From: Cotesia glomerata
Lineage: Eukaryota; Arthropoda; Insecta; Hymenoptera; Braconidae
Direction: 5' to 3'
Length of the DNA stretch: 64,000 nt
NCBI RefSeq assembly: GCF_020080835.1
Contig: NC_058160.1
Location: 28,941,152-29,005,151 of the forward strand
In this document: positions 38,401 through 50,379 of the stretch, in pieces
Numbering within the stretch: the first letter of the stretch is position 1
Layout of the letters: every line of letters starts with the position of its first letter
Notes under the pieces: generated by a model
What the model was told of the DNA's origin: nothing
What the model saw: the letters and a program-made list of their open reading frames with translations, nothing else
Databases searched by the model: none
Translations under genes and position numbers: made by a program

Positions 38401-40900
38401 CAGTAGCACTTACTACCAATACTGTTGTGCCAATTGGTGCATCTTCAAATACTGAAACTGAGTAAGGAGCATTCTCAAAAATCGGTGCAAAATTATTGGC
38501 ATCAGAAATATTAATGTAAACTAATGCAGTGTCCATTCTTCCACCAGAATCAGAAGCTGTTACAGTTAACACAAATCTTTTTTCTTGTTTATAATCAAGC
38601 GGTTGAGCAACTGTGATTAATCCTCCACCGTTTTGTGAAGTTATAGAAAATCTAGCTCTTGAATTACCAGCAGTGATATCATAATGAATTTTAGAATCTT
38701 CATCTGGATCAGTTGCTGTTACTAATGACACAGAAGTACCTGGTGGATCATCTTCAGACACAACAGCTTCATAATTTTTAGACTCAAACTTCGGATCATT
38801 GTCATTAATATCTGTAATTGTAATTACAACAGTCGCGCTTCCAGATTTGGGTGGTTCACCAGAATCAATAGCTACTACTGTAAATTGATACCGCGAACAG
38901 ATTTCACGATCTAATTGTTTTGTTGTATGAATCCAACCAGTTTCTGGATTAACAGATATTGGAATATTTTCCGTAGACCCTCCATTAATATCTCTAGCTC
39001 CAATGTAATATTTAATTAAAGCATTCAAGCCTTTATCACCGTCATAAGCTTGAACGCGTACAACAGAATAACCAATAGGTACTCCTTCAGATACAGTTTC
39101 TTGTAACAAGCTAGTAAAAAATCTAGGAGCATTATCATTCACATCTTCAACATGTACCAATAATTGAGTTGTATTGGAACGTGCTGGAGCTCCACCATCC
39201 TGAGCGCGGACAACAATACGGTACAGATCAATTGTTTCATAATCAAGTGGCTTAACTAGTGTAACATCACCGCTTAATGAATCTATTGAAAATGTATTTT
39301 GGGTATTGCCACCAATAATATTGTATCTAATCGCAGCATTAGGACCACTATCAGCGTCAGTTGCTTGTATGTGAGCTATTATTGGGTTTGTTGTGTAATC
39401 AATATCTTCAGGAATTGTTGTTGAATAAGAACGTTCTGAAAATTGTGGATAGTTATCATTATCATCCAAAATACGGACTATTAAAGTCGTTGTTGCTGTT
39501 TTACGCAGAGATACTGTATTTGATAAATCAGAAGCAGTTATTAACACCGTATACACTTCAGTTTTTTCTCTGTCCAACGACATGCGTGTTGTAACAACAC
39601 CAGATTTTTGATCAATCCGAAATGTTTCTGAATCTTGAGCAATAGATGTAGTCCCGCCTCCAGTAGTTGATAAAATATTATACTCAACTTCAGCATTTCT
39701 GCCAGAATCTTTGTCAGTAGCTTTAACAGCAATTACTGTCGAGCCTAAAGGAACAGTTTCGCGAATTGGTGCTTCATATTCTGGCCATTCAAATGTCGGT
39801 GGATGATCATTTGCGTCCAAGACATTTATTTGCAACGTTGTAGTTCCTGTTCTAGGAGGAAATGAATCATCAACAGCTAGTACTTTAAAATAATGAAGTT
39901 CAACGCTTTCACGGTCAAGCTTAGCGCGAGTTGTTACTTTACCAGTTATTGAATCTAGAAGAAATAACGCGGTAGAACGTGCATCTAATAGTGATTGCAT
40001 TGAATAATGTACTGTTCCACCTTCTGGATCACGAGCTCGTACAATAGTTACCAATTCACCGGGTTCTTTTTCTTCTTCAACGGCTGCTGTGTAAAGACCG
40101 TGCTCAAAAAATGGTGATCGGTTTTTTAATTCTCTTCTTACACGTCTGCCAAGATCTGTGTCGTCTAATTGTTGATGATGAAATACTATTTTTAAACGGT
40201 GCTCAGTATCAACTAGATGAGTTAACGAACTGCTGCATCTGAGTGTCATTGATACTGATATCTTCCAAAGTGGATCAATAAGACACTGCTCGGAGGCTGA
40301 AACAAGATCTCCTCCGGTGCCTTCTATTAAAAAACGCGAATCAGCTACACCGTCCCATCTTGTTTCACATTCTTTAAGAGCAGTATGAGGCAAAAAATCA
40401 CGCAATCCAGCAACTAATTGTGATCTTCTTAAACAAATTTCTGTAAATTTTTCAGTACTTGGCATTGCATATGAAGCTAATGTTTCAGCCATCCACCCTT
40501 TAGTTGCAGCTAGATCTTGATTTTCATCACCACAGCCGGTTATCAGTACACGCAGTGGTAAACTATAGTAATCTATGTTTGGTCTACCTAAACGTGAACT
40601 TGTGGAATCAATGTAGAATGTAAATAAACGGGGATATTGCAATCCATCGCAATTGAGTTTTCTAGCCAAGGTAACTCGGCCATTGTGTGGATTTACTTTA
40701 AGTAATTTACGGGCGAACCGTGCTGTACGGTCGCCTGATACATCGTATTTTCTTTTTCCACCTAACTGTGGTACACCTGCTTCGAATATCAGGGTACCAG
40801 GTGATAAATTTGAGGATATTATTGCCAAATAACCTTCCGTCACCTGGCATATTCCGGCTAAACAACAAATTACTGCTAGGATCCATACTATGCGCGCCAT
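29412..40900 (-). CDS. stan: Flamingo/Starry night, CELSR-type cadherin adhesion GPCR
   Basis: Homophilic cadherin at cell borders in Frizzled-dependent planar polarity and neurite patterning. One exon (40900-30879) encodes 3340 residues; a predicted last exon (29442-29412) adds ten more and the stop. The ATG follows an in-frame TGA by five codons. Order: signal peptide 1-23; cadherin repeats with linker motifs (DANDHPP, DDNDNYP, DVNDNAP and others) from about 360 to 1130; EGF and two laminin G domains about 1340-1910; more EGF; laminin-type EGF about 2016-2086; hormone-receptor domain about 2103-2163; GAIN/GPS near 2545-2565; seven membrane helices about 2580-2830. The long cytoplasmic tail has poly-Gly and poly-Gln. 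The GPS lacks the usual His-Leu-Ser/Thr. The apparent TAA at 30877-30875 lies inside a GTAAGT donor. Confidence 0.95.
29984..30795. repeat. TTAGCCGAC-type MITE interrupted by fold-back copy C
   Basis: Left end AGTTAGCCAACATCTAAAAA; right end AAAAAAGTCGGCTAAC. The two halves are 630 bp apart because another element lies between them. Confidence 0.5.
30023..30650 (+). repeat. Tandem fold-back element, copy C (two modules)
   Basis: Has the intact opening AACAACCTTGCAG with its GCAGTCAC-TAT-GTGACTGC hairpin, two inverted-repeat modules, and the closing block ending AAATGCAGCCTAAATA. It is the best preserved copy for the two element ends. Confidence 0.75.
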
Positions 40901-41060
40901 ATCGCAATAATATCATTTTTTTAACATTTTTTTTCAGCTTAATTTCTTCATAACATTATTTGAGATTTAATGTGTGCTTTTTAGGTTTTTACAGGACGGT
41001 AGATACGTCCACGATCTAATAATCTTGATCATCATCTCTGGATTTATCATCCTTGGTTTC
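40901..41060 (-). other. 5' UTR of Flamingo with splice acceptor
   Basis: Reverse strand: GGATTTCAG at 41069-41061 is a good acceptor, giving 160 bases of leader in the coding exon. An out-of-frame ATG at 40916 starts a 69-codon upstream frame that overlaps the true start at 40900 and could lower translation. Confidence 0.5.
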
Positions 41061-41159
41061 CTGAAATCCAACAAAAAAAATATTACAAATAGAGTTTTAA
41101 TACTTTTATATTTTATCTTAATAAAATATAGAATTTATATTTTGTAACATACACTAAGA

Positions 41160-41400
41160 GAAAAAATTTTTTTCTTAATAATTTTCTTGTTGAAAAAAAG
41201 TTTTCTAGATTTGGAAAAAAATAATTTTTAATGAAAATTCTTAAGTTGTCTATCTAAATTTTTTTTTTCCAAATCTAGAAAACTTTTTTTCAAGAAATTT
41301 ACTGTGAAAAAATTTATTTCTTCAGCTAAGAAATAAAATTGTTGATTTTAAAAAATTGTTAATTTTTTTTGTAAATAAATTTTTTCTTTCAGTTTAAAAA
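41160..41400. repeat. Degenerate CACTGAGA-like palindrome
   Basis: CACTAAGAGAAAAAATTTTT begins a strongly self-complementary stretch (TTTTCTAGATTTGGAAAAAA against TTTTTTTCCAAATCTAGAAA) ending near TTTTTTCTTTCAG. Located in the presumed 5' intron of Flamingo. Confidence 0.5.
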
Positions 41401-42218
41401 AAAAATTATTCCACTGTATAAAGTATTTATATTCAATTTCTTCGAATCATTTTACCGGATCGGTTGGTTCGTTCATCGCTAAGATATATTTTATACTGAG
41501 AGCATCAACCAGTTGTATTAAAAGGCACGTGAGTTCAAACCAATCACATTTACAGACAACGATACTTTTATTTATCATTTTAATTTTTAAAATGAAATGT
41601 GAAAATAAAAATACAATCTGCAATTATACAGAAGAACAAGACAAGCTATAAGCCAGTTTACAAGGTCAATTTGAAAAAAAAATTAAAGTTAAATTGCAAG
41701 TATCAGTATACCTAGACTAAATCCTAAAACTAAAATGTATTCTTGAAGGGTTTTAGCAATATGAGGGACTTTAAAAGTCTTCAGGGTATCATTTTCGGTT
41801 CGGGAGGTCGGGTTCGCTCCACGTTCTTGGCAAAACTATTAATTACAAGAAGAATAATAATAAGAAGAGCAGTCAACTGGTGGATATATCGAGACCAAGA
41901 CGAGGAGAGACAGCAACTGACGTGAGTATACTCTATAGAGTGAAACTTGTACGGAATCCGGTTATACCAATTATCAACAGAGTAGAGGCGTTCAACCAAA
42001 CCGCTTGAACCAGTATTGTTGATATATATACATACATATACATATATATAACCTGCCAATCTTACATATGCCTGACTATTTACAATTATTTTTTTTTAAC
42101 GGCACGAGTTTTGGCTATCATTTTTTTTTTTTATTCTTCATCTTTCTCACAAGAGTTAAGTCCTTCATGCCGGACTAAGGTTCTACTCTTTTTTTATTTT
42201 TATTTTTTATTTTATGAT

Positions 42219-42783
42219 ACTGAATTTAGCAGACACCTATTTTTTTAATTTTTATAACAATTAAATTATAATGAAAAAAATTCCACAAGTAGAAATTTAA
42301 AAAAATTACAAGTACGAATTTTCTAAAATGTTTTTTCTATAATAATTAATTTTTCACAGAAATTTCAATAATTTTTAGATATTTATGAATTTTTATACCA
42401 TTTTATTGTATGATTCTTATTTAGAAAACAATTAAAATAATGAAAAAAATTTAGCAAAAAAATTCTACACATAAAAATTTTTAAAAATTACAAATGTGAA
42501 TTTTTTAAAATGATTTTTTTTATAGAAATTTCAAGAATTTTTATACATCTAATAATTTTAATATTATTTTATTGTATGATACTGAATTTAGAAGACATCT
42601 AATGATTATTAAAATTTTTATAACACTTAAAATTATAATAAAAAAAATTTAGCAAAAAAATTGTACATGTAAAAATTTTAAAAAATTACAAGTGCAAATT
42701 TTTTAAAATGTTTCTTTTATAATAATTAATTTTTTGTATAAATTTAAAGAATTTTTATATCTCTGTTAATTTCAATATCATTT
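42219..42783. repeat. Cluster of TTAGCAGAC-family MITE copies
   Basis: Two to three diverged copies, each beginning with a form of GATACTGAATTTAGCAGAC (42219 and 42578) and each with an AT-rich body containing ATAATTAATTTTT. They lie end to end in the presumed Flamingo 5' intron. Confidence 0.5.
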
Positions 42784-43349
42784 TATTTTCTTGATTAATA
42801 TTATTCTTGATAAAATAAATTGTAGGTGAAAAATTAAAAAAGTAAAAAATTTTTCTCCACATTAAGAGCAATCAGAAGAGACGCGTCTTTGAGACACCCG
42901 GTATCGCTTATTACTGTATCCTGTATATCCTGATACATACATATATAGAGTGTGTTATTTTCTCGTGTGTGTAATTTCAAGGACGACAGCCGCGATTGGG
43001 CCCTTTTACAACATTGCATTATATTAGGTTTTCAAGGTATAGTTTTTGCTCCTTTTGTAAATTTTTTTTTATTTAACTAAATGTGCGTGTGTATTGAACA
43101 GGCCAGAAATACCAGTATCGCCACCATCTTAACCGTCACTACCATCTCTACACTATCCTTACGTTATCATTATTATCATCACTAGGAACGGCAATGCCAA
43201 GACACCAATCTACTTATTTACCGAATCAAGGGACGTTCTTTCGATAATAAAGTTATTTAGGAATAAAAATTCTCCAAAAATTATTTAATTGTATTTGGGA
43301 TTGTAAATCTAATTATTAATTTATTTTTTTTATAAATTAAAATTTAGTC

Positions 43350-43870
43350 AGGGCATTTAAATTAGCAATCACTTGACCATTTTTCAATTTTATTTATCAA
43401 AAAAATTTGCTCCAAAAATTATTATTAAAAAATTACATTTATAATTTTTTAAAATTTCTTCATATCAATTTTCTTTTTTCATTTTATTTTTGCCATAATT
43501 TATTTGCTAAAAAAATTCTAAAAATTATCAAATATCTTCTAAATTAATTTTCATAAAAATATGACATTAAAATTAGCAGTCACTTGACAATTTTTTAATT
43601 TTATTTATCAAAAAAATTTGTTCCAAAACTTATTAAAAATTTGCATTTATAATTTTTAAAAATTTCTTTATATTAATTTTCTTTTCTCATTTTTTTTTGC
43701 CATAATATATATTATAATAAAATTAGCAGACATTTAACAATTTTTTATTTTTTTAATCAATAAAAATTACAAATTAAAAAATTGCACTTAAAATTTTTCA
43801 AATTTTTTTCTATAAAAAAATTCCAAAAATTTTTAAACACTAGCTAATTTTTTTATATAATTTATTTGTT
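43350..43870. repeat. Cluster of TTAGCAGAC-family MITE copies
   Basis: Repeated starts AAATTAGCAATCACTTGACC (about 43360), AAAATTAGCAGTCACTTGAC (about 43568) and AAATTAGCAGACATTTAACA (about 43720), each followed by an AT-rich body. Head-to-tail copies or fragments. Confidence 0.5.
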
Positions 43871-45555
43871 ACAAATATTTTCTAAATTAATTTTAATGAA
43901 GGAGTCACGTTAATTATTTAAAAGTCAACATAAATACAAGTATGTATTAAAGTGTTAATATATGTATATGTACGCTAGTATAATAATTGTTTTTTCCTGT
44001 GCAGGTTGTACTTGTACAGCTTAAGTAATGTTAAAGCGACTGTGTCGTGTGACTTTGAAGATATTTAAAAGAAAAAGAAAGAAACTAAATCCCTTTTGTG
44101 CTTGTAAATTTAAACTCAAATAAACTAAGGTAAAGGTGTGAGTGTGTCTGACTAAGTTTCACTTTAAAGTTCTAGTACAAGGATGGTATATTATACCATA
44201 GAATCCTCTTTAGTTGGCGCTAAAGGAATGAGGGAATAAGAATGAGAGGGGTGGAAGAATAAAAAAGGAAAGATGTTCACTGCAGATAAAGGTTTCATGG
44301 AAGAGTGCCTTATTTTACTTGTTTTACTTAACTTGTTCTCACCATACATCTATATCTATATCCTTACGCACATTTATTTATATATTAATATAAAAAAATG
44401 TTCTGGATAGTGTAATAATGAGTATACTTTAAATACTCCAGCAACATGTCCAATTTAATGTTAAACAGGTTTCAGTTTCATAAGCTTCACGCTCAGATGA
44501 CATTTTTAAAGATTATAAATTAGCAGATGCATATTGACTTTGAATGTCTTTTTTTCGAATCTTTAATCTTACATTTTTATTACTTTTTTTTTAATGAAAA
44601 AGTTCAATAGATGATGCCGGTGATGTCTTCATCACCGCTTATCTTCAAACAACTGGCTATCCACACTTTTTTTTAGATTCTAAAATTAAATACCTTTAAA
44701 TTTAAAGAGCTCAAACAATTCTCGCTTTTTTACATAAACTTCAAATTTTTTAAATATATAAAAATAAAAGAATTATGTATTAAATTTAAATTATTAAATT
44801 GTTAATTATTAATTTATAATTTATTAAATTATCTTCAAATTTAAGCAGTAGAAATTAAATTTTTTGAAATTTTAATATTTCTATTTAATAAGATCAATAA
44901 TTTCTTAATTACACTGAAAAAAAAAAATTCTTGATTGTAAATTTTCTAATCTCAAGAAAATATTAAGAAAGATTAAAAATTTCTTAAATAAAATCAAAGT
45001 TTTTTGAGCCAAAAATATTTCTTCTTGCTCCAAAATAAATTTTGTTTTCTTTAAAATTTTCTTAGCTCAAGAAGTTTATTTTTTCCGTGTAAGATTTATA
45101 TTAAAATTTTTAAATTGCGGCTTTTTTATTGGTCTTAAAAAAAAAAATTATAAGAAATATTTTTTTTATAAAATTAAATTTTGAATTTTTATTTAAAAAA
45201 TTTTTTTATACGACCAATATTTTTGCCGTAATATTAAAAATTTGATAGTATTAATTATTAATTATTATTTTTCAATTAATTAAAAAATTCTAGGCCTAAT
45301 AATAAAAATAAAGAAGAAATACTTAATAGACTTGACTTGGCCGGTATAATTTAATAAATAGCTTAAAAAATTTTTTTTATAATTACTTTGCCTAAAATAG
45401 TAACAATAATAATAATAATATTAATGACTAACATAACGTACAATAATTTATAAGATGCGTTGGAGCATAAATAAAAGGAGGGTTGTGTATTTTGTATAAA
45501 TTGGTAAGCATCTCACAGGCTTTATGTGAACGTGGAACGTTGGTAGGTGGAAGTA

Positions 45556-45585
45556 GGGAGTTGGGAGTTGGGAGTTGGGAGGTGA
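45556..45585 (+). repeat. Short TTGGGAG tandem repeat
   Basis: GAGTTGGGAGTTGGGAGTTG: three to four copies of a 7 bp unit in a G-rich patch of the presumed Flamingo 5' intron. G-richness on one strand is unusual for this window. Confidence 0.6.
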
Positions 45586-45928
45586 AACGTGTATAGTAGG
45601 GTAAGCTTGGGGCAAGGGACAAACTTGTTGGGGTTTGGGGTGTATACCAATATATATATGTATGTATAAATGAAACTCACACTAAGACTAAGTATAATAC
45701 AGGAACAGGAAGAGGGTGAGTGACTCATGTTATCGTAGATTCGACGCCACCGTTGACTAGAGGGCGACGACTACTCTACTCTATCGATTCACTGTGCCAA
45801 CGAATCAACGAATAAGGGTGGATTTTTTCTTCTTTCAACATAAGAGAGACCTTTGCTTATACTGTCTACTCTACTTAACTCGACTTATATACTGTAAATT
45901 TATATATATTTATTATTTTATAATAATA

Positions 45929-46829
45929 AAATTGAGAGACATTTGATGATTTTTAGAAATTTTTTAATTTATAAATTATAGTAAGAATTTATTTCAAAAA
46001 TTTTATCTTTAGAGGCTTTAAAAAATAATTTTTTAGACAATTTATTATTAAAAAAAATTGTAAGTAAAAAAATAATTAATAATAAAAAAGTAAAAAAATC
46101 ATCAATTCTCTGTTAATTTAAGTGTAATATTAATTTAGGCAATGATTTTCCTTAAAAAAAATTTTTAAGGAGCTTGAAAAAATTTTTTTTCCTTTCTTCA
46201 CTCCAAAAATTAAATTATTGTGTATAATAAATTATAACAGATTTATAAAAACTGAATTATCGATCCAATATTATTATTAGAGTAAATACTAAGGTATACC
46301 TATAAATATAAAAATAAAAAAATCTAAAACATATAACTCTACTCTGAACTTTATATGTAACAAATTAAGAGACATTTGATAATTTTTAGAAATTTTTTAA
46401 TCAATAAATTATAGCAAGAATTTATTTTTAAAAATTTTATCTTTAGAGGCTTTAAAAAATTATAAGTGCAATTTTTTATGAATAATTTTTTAGACTTAGT
46501 TTATGATTTAAAAAAAAATTGAAAGTAAAAAAATAATTATTAATAAAAAAGTAAAAAAATTGTCAATTGTCTGTTAATTTCAATGTCATAATATTTTATA
46601 CAATGAATTTCCTTAAAAAAAATTTTTAAGGAGCCTAAAAAAATTATTTTTTCTTTTTTCACTCCAAAAATTAAATTATTGTATGTAATAAATTATAACA
46701 GTTTTATAAAAGCTGAATTACCGATCCAATAATATTATTATAGTATATACTAAGGTATACCTATAAATATAAAAATAAAAAAATCTAAAACATATAAGAG
46801 TCAACTCTACTCTGAACTTTATACGTAAC
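45929..46829. repeat. Tandem duplication of about 450 bp
   Basis: 45929-46360 and 46361-46829 are two head-to-tail copies. Both contain GAGACATTTGAT, TTATCTTTAGAGGCTTTAAA, a TTCCTTAAAAAAAATTTTTA hairpin, ACTAAGGTATACCTATAAAT and CTCTACTCTGAACTTTATA. They differ by scattered changes and a few short insertions, so the duplication is not very recent. Confidence 0.75.
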
Positions 46830-47404
46830 AACACGACATCCCTAGCAGTTGCCGGTTGACGAACCCGTCTGTCCAGTGTGTAATATAATAAAATAGTAGT
46901 AATAGCATCCAGTGCCCAGTTCGATGAATAGAGACTGGACGTGTGTCACGAATCTTCACAATGAATTAAAAGACACGCGTCCTCAACGAACAATCGTATA
47001 CTTAAATCATCATGTATAAAAAAAAATAATTCCATCCAAAAAAAAGCTATCATTATTTTTTTTTACAATTTGTCAAAAGATAAAAAATGAAAATTTATAC
47101 AATAATTTTTTGCCACAAAATAAAATAAAATTTATTATTCTTAATCCGGTTTATATATATTTGATAAAGAATATAACTATTATAATATCAAGATTTGAAT
47201 GAAGACATAATTATAAGAGTAGAATCAGGTTTTTACTGTCGGCAAAATTAAACTTATGTAAATTATTTTTTTTTATTTCTTATTGAATTTCAACTGATGA
47301 TTTTTTATCCATAAAAATTGTAATTTTAGATTTTAAAACCGTTTAATTAAGAAAAATATTATTTAAAATGTTATTTAATTTTAAATAATTTCTTCTGATG
47401 TATA

Positions 47405-47460
47405 TTGCCGATAGGCGTATGTTGATTAATAAATAAATAAATAAATAAATAAATAAATAT
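47405..47460 (+). repeat. LINE-like 3' tail with TAAA repeats
   Basis: TTGCCGATAGGCGTATGTTG followed by about eight AAAT/TAAA units. The GCCGATNGGCGT block is shared with 1930-1976 (other strand). Confidence 0.45.
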
Positions 47461-47854
47461 AAAAACTCGAATTAAAACAAATAATTAAATTAACAAAAAC
47501 GAATGCAAAAAAATTAGAGTTATTTTTAGTAAAACACAATAGTTAATTTATGGTGGTAATTATAAATACATATACGCAGATAATTTATAATTAATAAAGC
47601 AACGAGTTTCCACCGTGAGAAAAATTCCCGGCGTTGAACGAACCAACTCGTAAACCCGCGAATGGAATCGCGCATCTCATTGTCAATTGTATACTATTAC
47701 ATACACAATACATATGTATATTTTAATATAAATAAGTATGTAACGTATACTTTATATTATAAGTAAGTAGTTCCGTCTTGTAAATGTATATCTAAAATAA
47801 AATGATAATAATAATCGTAATAAAAAAAATAATCGTCCTTTAAAGTTCACTCAC

Positions 47855-48500
47855 CGTATTATCAAGGTTGATTAATAAAAAAATAAATGCAGGTGTTCAA
47901 GTAAAAACTATTAATCCAAACGATAACTTCCAGTGTTTCACAATTCCAAAATATTAAATCCACTTGTTAGTCCTAGAAATTTAAAAACATTTTTTTTTAT
48001 AAATTAAAAACAAACTCACTAAACAATAAATTTAAATATATATTATGTTTAAAAGATATTACTTTTTATATTCACTATTCGTTGTGTATTTTAGTTTTTT
48101 TTTTCTTTTTTAATATAAATATCAATATCAATATCAGAAATCGGCTTTGAAATATTCGATGCGGTGCCTTCCACTACTACAGACTACACAACGCTCAGTA
48201 CTACCGAGAGAATGCCAGAGAACGCGTGTGTAGAGTACACATTTCACCCACATTATATGCGAAACGTATCATATACTTATATATGTGTGTATAGACATAT
48301 ATACATACACGCGAAACAGTAACTGGTCTTGTAATCTGCTCCTCTGCTCCAGTCTCCACTTCAGTGTCCACTGATACACTACTATACCGACTCTGACTGC
48401 TCCAACTGCTCCAAGATTCTAAAGATTCTCCATACAAAAATATTATATTTCTTACTCTGTCTTGCTTTCTTGCTTCTCTTTCTATTCTATTATGGATCTT
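47855..48500 (-). promoter_or_regulatory. Probable first non-coding exon and promoter of Flamingo
   Basis: On the reverse strand a strong donor, ACG-GTGAGTG, lies at 47855/47854. Upstream (48130-48480) is a GC-richer stretch with many CTCCA/CTCCAAC-like blocks typical of an untranslated leader or promoter. Spliced to the acceptor at 41061 it would leave a 6.8 kb first intron. The exon's 5' limit is unknown. Confidence 0.35.
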
Positions 48501-48825
48501 CTATCTTTCATCCTTTTTTATTCTCCAGCTGCTGTACTGCTGTATAGCTAAGCTGCACTTACATGACATATAGTATAGATTATAATACGTTATATTTTCT
48601 GTCGTTTTTATTGTATGCATGTAATATACCTGCGTGGTTTTGTTTATTTTTGTTTTTCATTTTTATTCATTGATGATGGGTAAATCATAGTATTTTTATT
48701 ATTTATAACTTTAACACACTATTAATTGGTAATTAATTGCAGAGGAAAAATAATTTATTATAGTGAGAAAATACTTATTTTATTTATTATATACCACATG
48801 TTTTTGAGGTGTTTATTAATATGAA

Positions 48826-49020
48826 AATTAAGTTAGCCGACATTTAAAAAATTTTCAAAAATTTTTTTTTATTAAAAAAATTATTGCAAAATTATAAAAA
48901 AAATTTCATTTGTAAAAACCTTGAAAAACTCTAAGTGCAATTTAAAAAAAATATTTTTTAGTTCTAATTTAATAATTAAAAACATCAAAAAATTAAAAAC
49001 GTCGGCTAACTTTAGTGTTA
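48826..49020. repeat. MITE, TTAGCCGAC subfamily
   Basis: TTAAGTTAGCCGACATTTAA and AACGTCGGCTAACTTTAGTG form the inverted ends. A degenerate second unit may follow to about 49170 (GTCAGCTGACTGTATCA). Confidence 0.65.
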
Positions 49021-49365
49021 ATTATTAATTATGACATCAAATAATTTAATAATTATAAAAAAAATTTAATTAAAAAATTTCACATGTGAAAATTAAAAAA
49101 AATTATTAGTAGAATTTTTTTAGAGTATTTTTATTGTAAGAGTTCAAAAAATTGATAGTCAGCTGACTGTATCATTATTGATTTTTTTTTAGGTGTTAAT
49201 TTTTCCTTTTTTTAAATTAAAGCTTGATGAACTTACCTATAAGATAAGTAAGTAACGCATAATTATGATGCGAGCGATGATGATCTTGATTAACGCATTC
49301 AAGTTTTTTTCTTTTTTATTAATTTACGATTTGTTTATTTCTAGACTGTACAAGGAATAAAAAAA

Positions 49366-50296
49366 ATGACTAATTATAAGGATAATTCATCATCGTCCTC
49401 AGAAGAGGATGAAAATATAAAACAAGCATTGAGAGAAGCTACCGATCAAGATTTATTTAAAAATTCTTTTTTTTCTGGAAATAAAAGTGATGAAGAAGGC
49501 AAGTACTGAGATAACCTACTTAATTTACATTTTATTTTATTTTTGACAATTATTTTTTTAATAATAACTTTTTATTTGTTTCAATAGAAAAAAAAGTTGA
49601 CAATGTTAGTGATAAATTAGAAGAAAAACAACAATCTCAAGAGTTTTATAATTTTGGAGTATCCGTACATTTTCAAGAGTTTGTCGGTAAAAAATTAACC
49701 GAGTATCTTGATAGGTTTGTTATTAATTTATTATTAATAACTAGAAGTTAATTATATTATGAAAATTAAATCAGCAAATATTTGACAATTCCAAGAATTT
49801 TTGTAACAAATAAATTATGATAAAAAAAAAATTGACGTAGAAATTTAAAAAGATTAAAAATACTTTTTTGGAGAAAATTTGTTTGTTGAAAAAAATTTTT
49901 TGAATAGTCAAGTAACTCCTAACTTTAATCTCATATTTATATTTTGTTAGTTCTAATTAAAAATTTTTTAATTTTAGAGAAATTGAACTGGTAGAAATTA
50001 CTCCGAAAAAATGTAAAAATAAGACAATTGATGGTGGAATAAAATTGCTTAATGAATCAATAGATGTAATAAATTGTGAAGAAGAAATATCGTCAATTAT
50101 ACCAAAGAAGAAAAAAAGAAAACTAAGAGATAGAAGTGAAAATAATATTTCAAATTCTGAAAAATGTCAACAAGCTGCTGTTGATCCTCAATTTATTTTA
50201 TCTAAATCGGAAGTTATGTCGTGGAATGAACGGCAAAAGGGGACTGTTTTTAATTATAAAAAAATGCCTGATGGTAAATTAGTTCAATGTGATTAA
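49366..50296 (+). CDS. CUSTOS: CUSTOS-like nuclear protein
   Basis: Small acidic/basic protein of the CUSTOS (C12orf43) family, a nuclear Wnt/beta-catenin modulator in vertebrates; its insect role is unknown. Exons 49366-49498, 49588-49714 and 49978-50296 give 192 residues. The first intron uses a GC donor (G-GCAAGT) with an ordinary AG; a GT alternative nearby runs into a stop. An in-frame TAG lies 24 bases before the ATG. Features seen: Ser/Glu-rich amino end (SSSSSEEDE), conserved ALREATD and FGVSVHFQEFVGKKLTEYLD block, a basic stretch KKKKRKLRDR that could be a nuclear signal, and a C-terminal WNERQKGTVFNYKKMPDG motif. Named on these blocks by memory. Poly(A) signal at 50374-50379, about 200 bp before the NARS2 start. 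Confidence 0.82.
49760..49931. repeat. MITE, TTAGCAGAC family (CUSTOS intron 2)
   Basis: AAATCAGCAAATATTTGACA at the left and AGTCAAGTAACTCCTAACTT at the right. It makes up most of the 263 bp intron. Confidence 0.6.
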
Positions 50297-50373
50297 CTTA
50301 TTAAATTGTTATCTTATTTATTATTAAATTTTTTATAAACTAAAATTATATTTCTTCTATTTATAAAATTTTG

Positions 50374-50379
50374 AATAAA
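50374..50379 (+). terminator. Poly(A) signal of CUSTOS
   Basis: AATAAA 78 bases after the CUSTOS stop codon. It fixes the 3' end within about 200 bp of the next gene's start on the same strand. Confidence 0.5.

Noticed and set aside
31147..40953. Many 60-100 codon frames opposite or overlapping the Flamingo exon
   Set aside because: Shadow frames of a long coding exon; none has domain content.
41743..42059. Open frames on both strands near the Flamingo 5' region
   Set aside because: No recognisable domains and no flanking exon structure; chance frames in a less AT-rich patch.
48201..48437. Reverse frame rich in Ser and Trp (ESWSSWSSQSRYSS)
   Set aside because: Comes from CTCCA-type repeats in the probable untranslated leader of Flamingo; no downstream splice gives a sensible protein.
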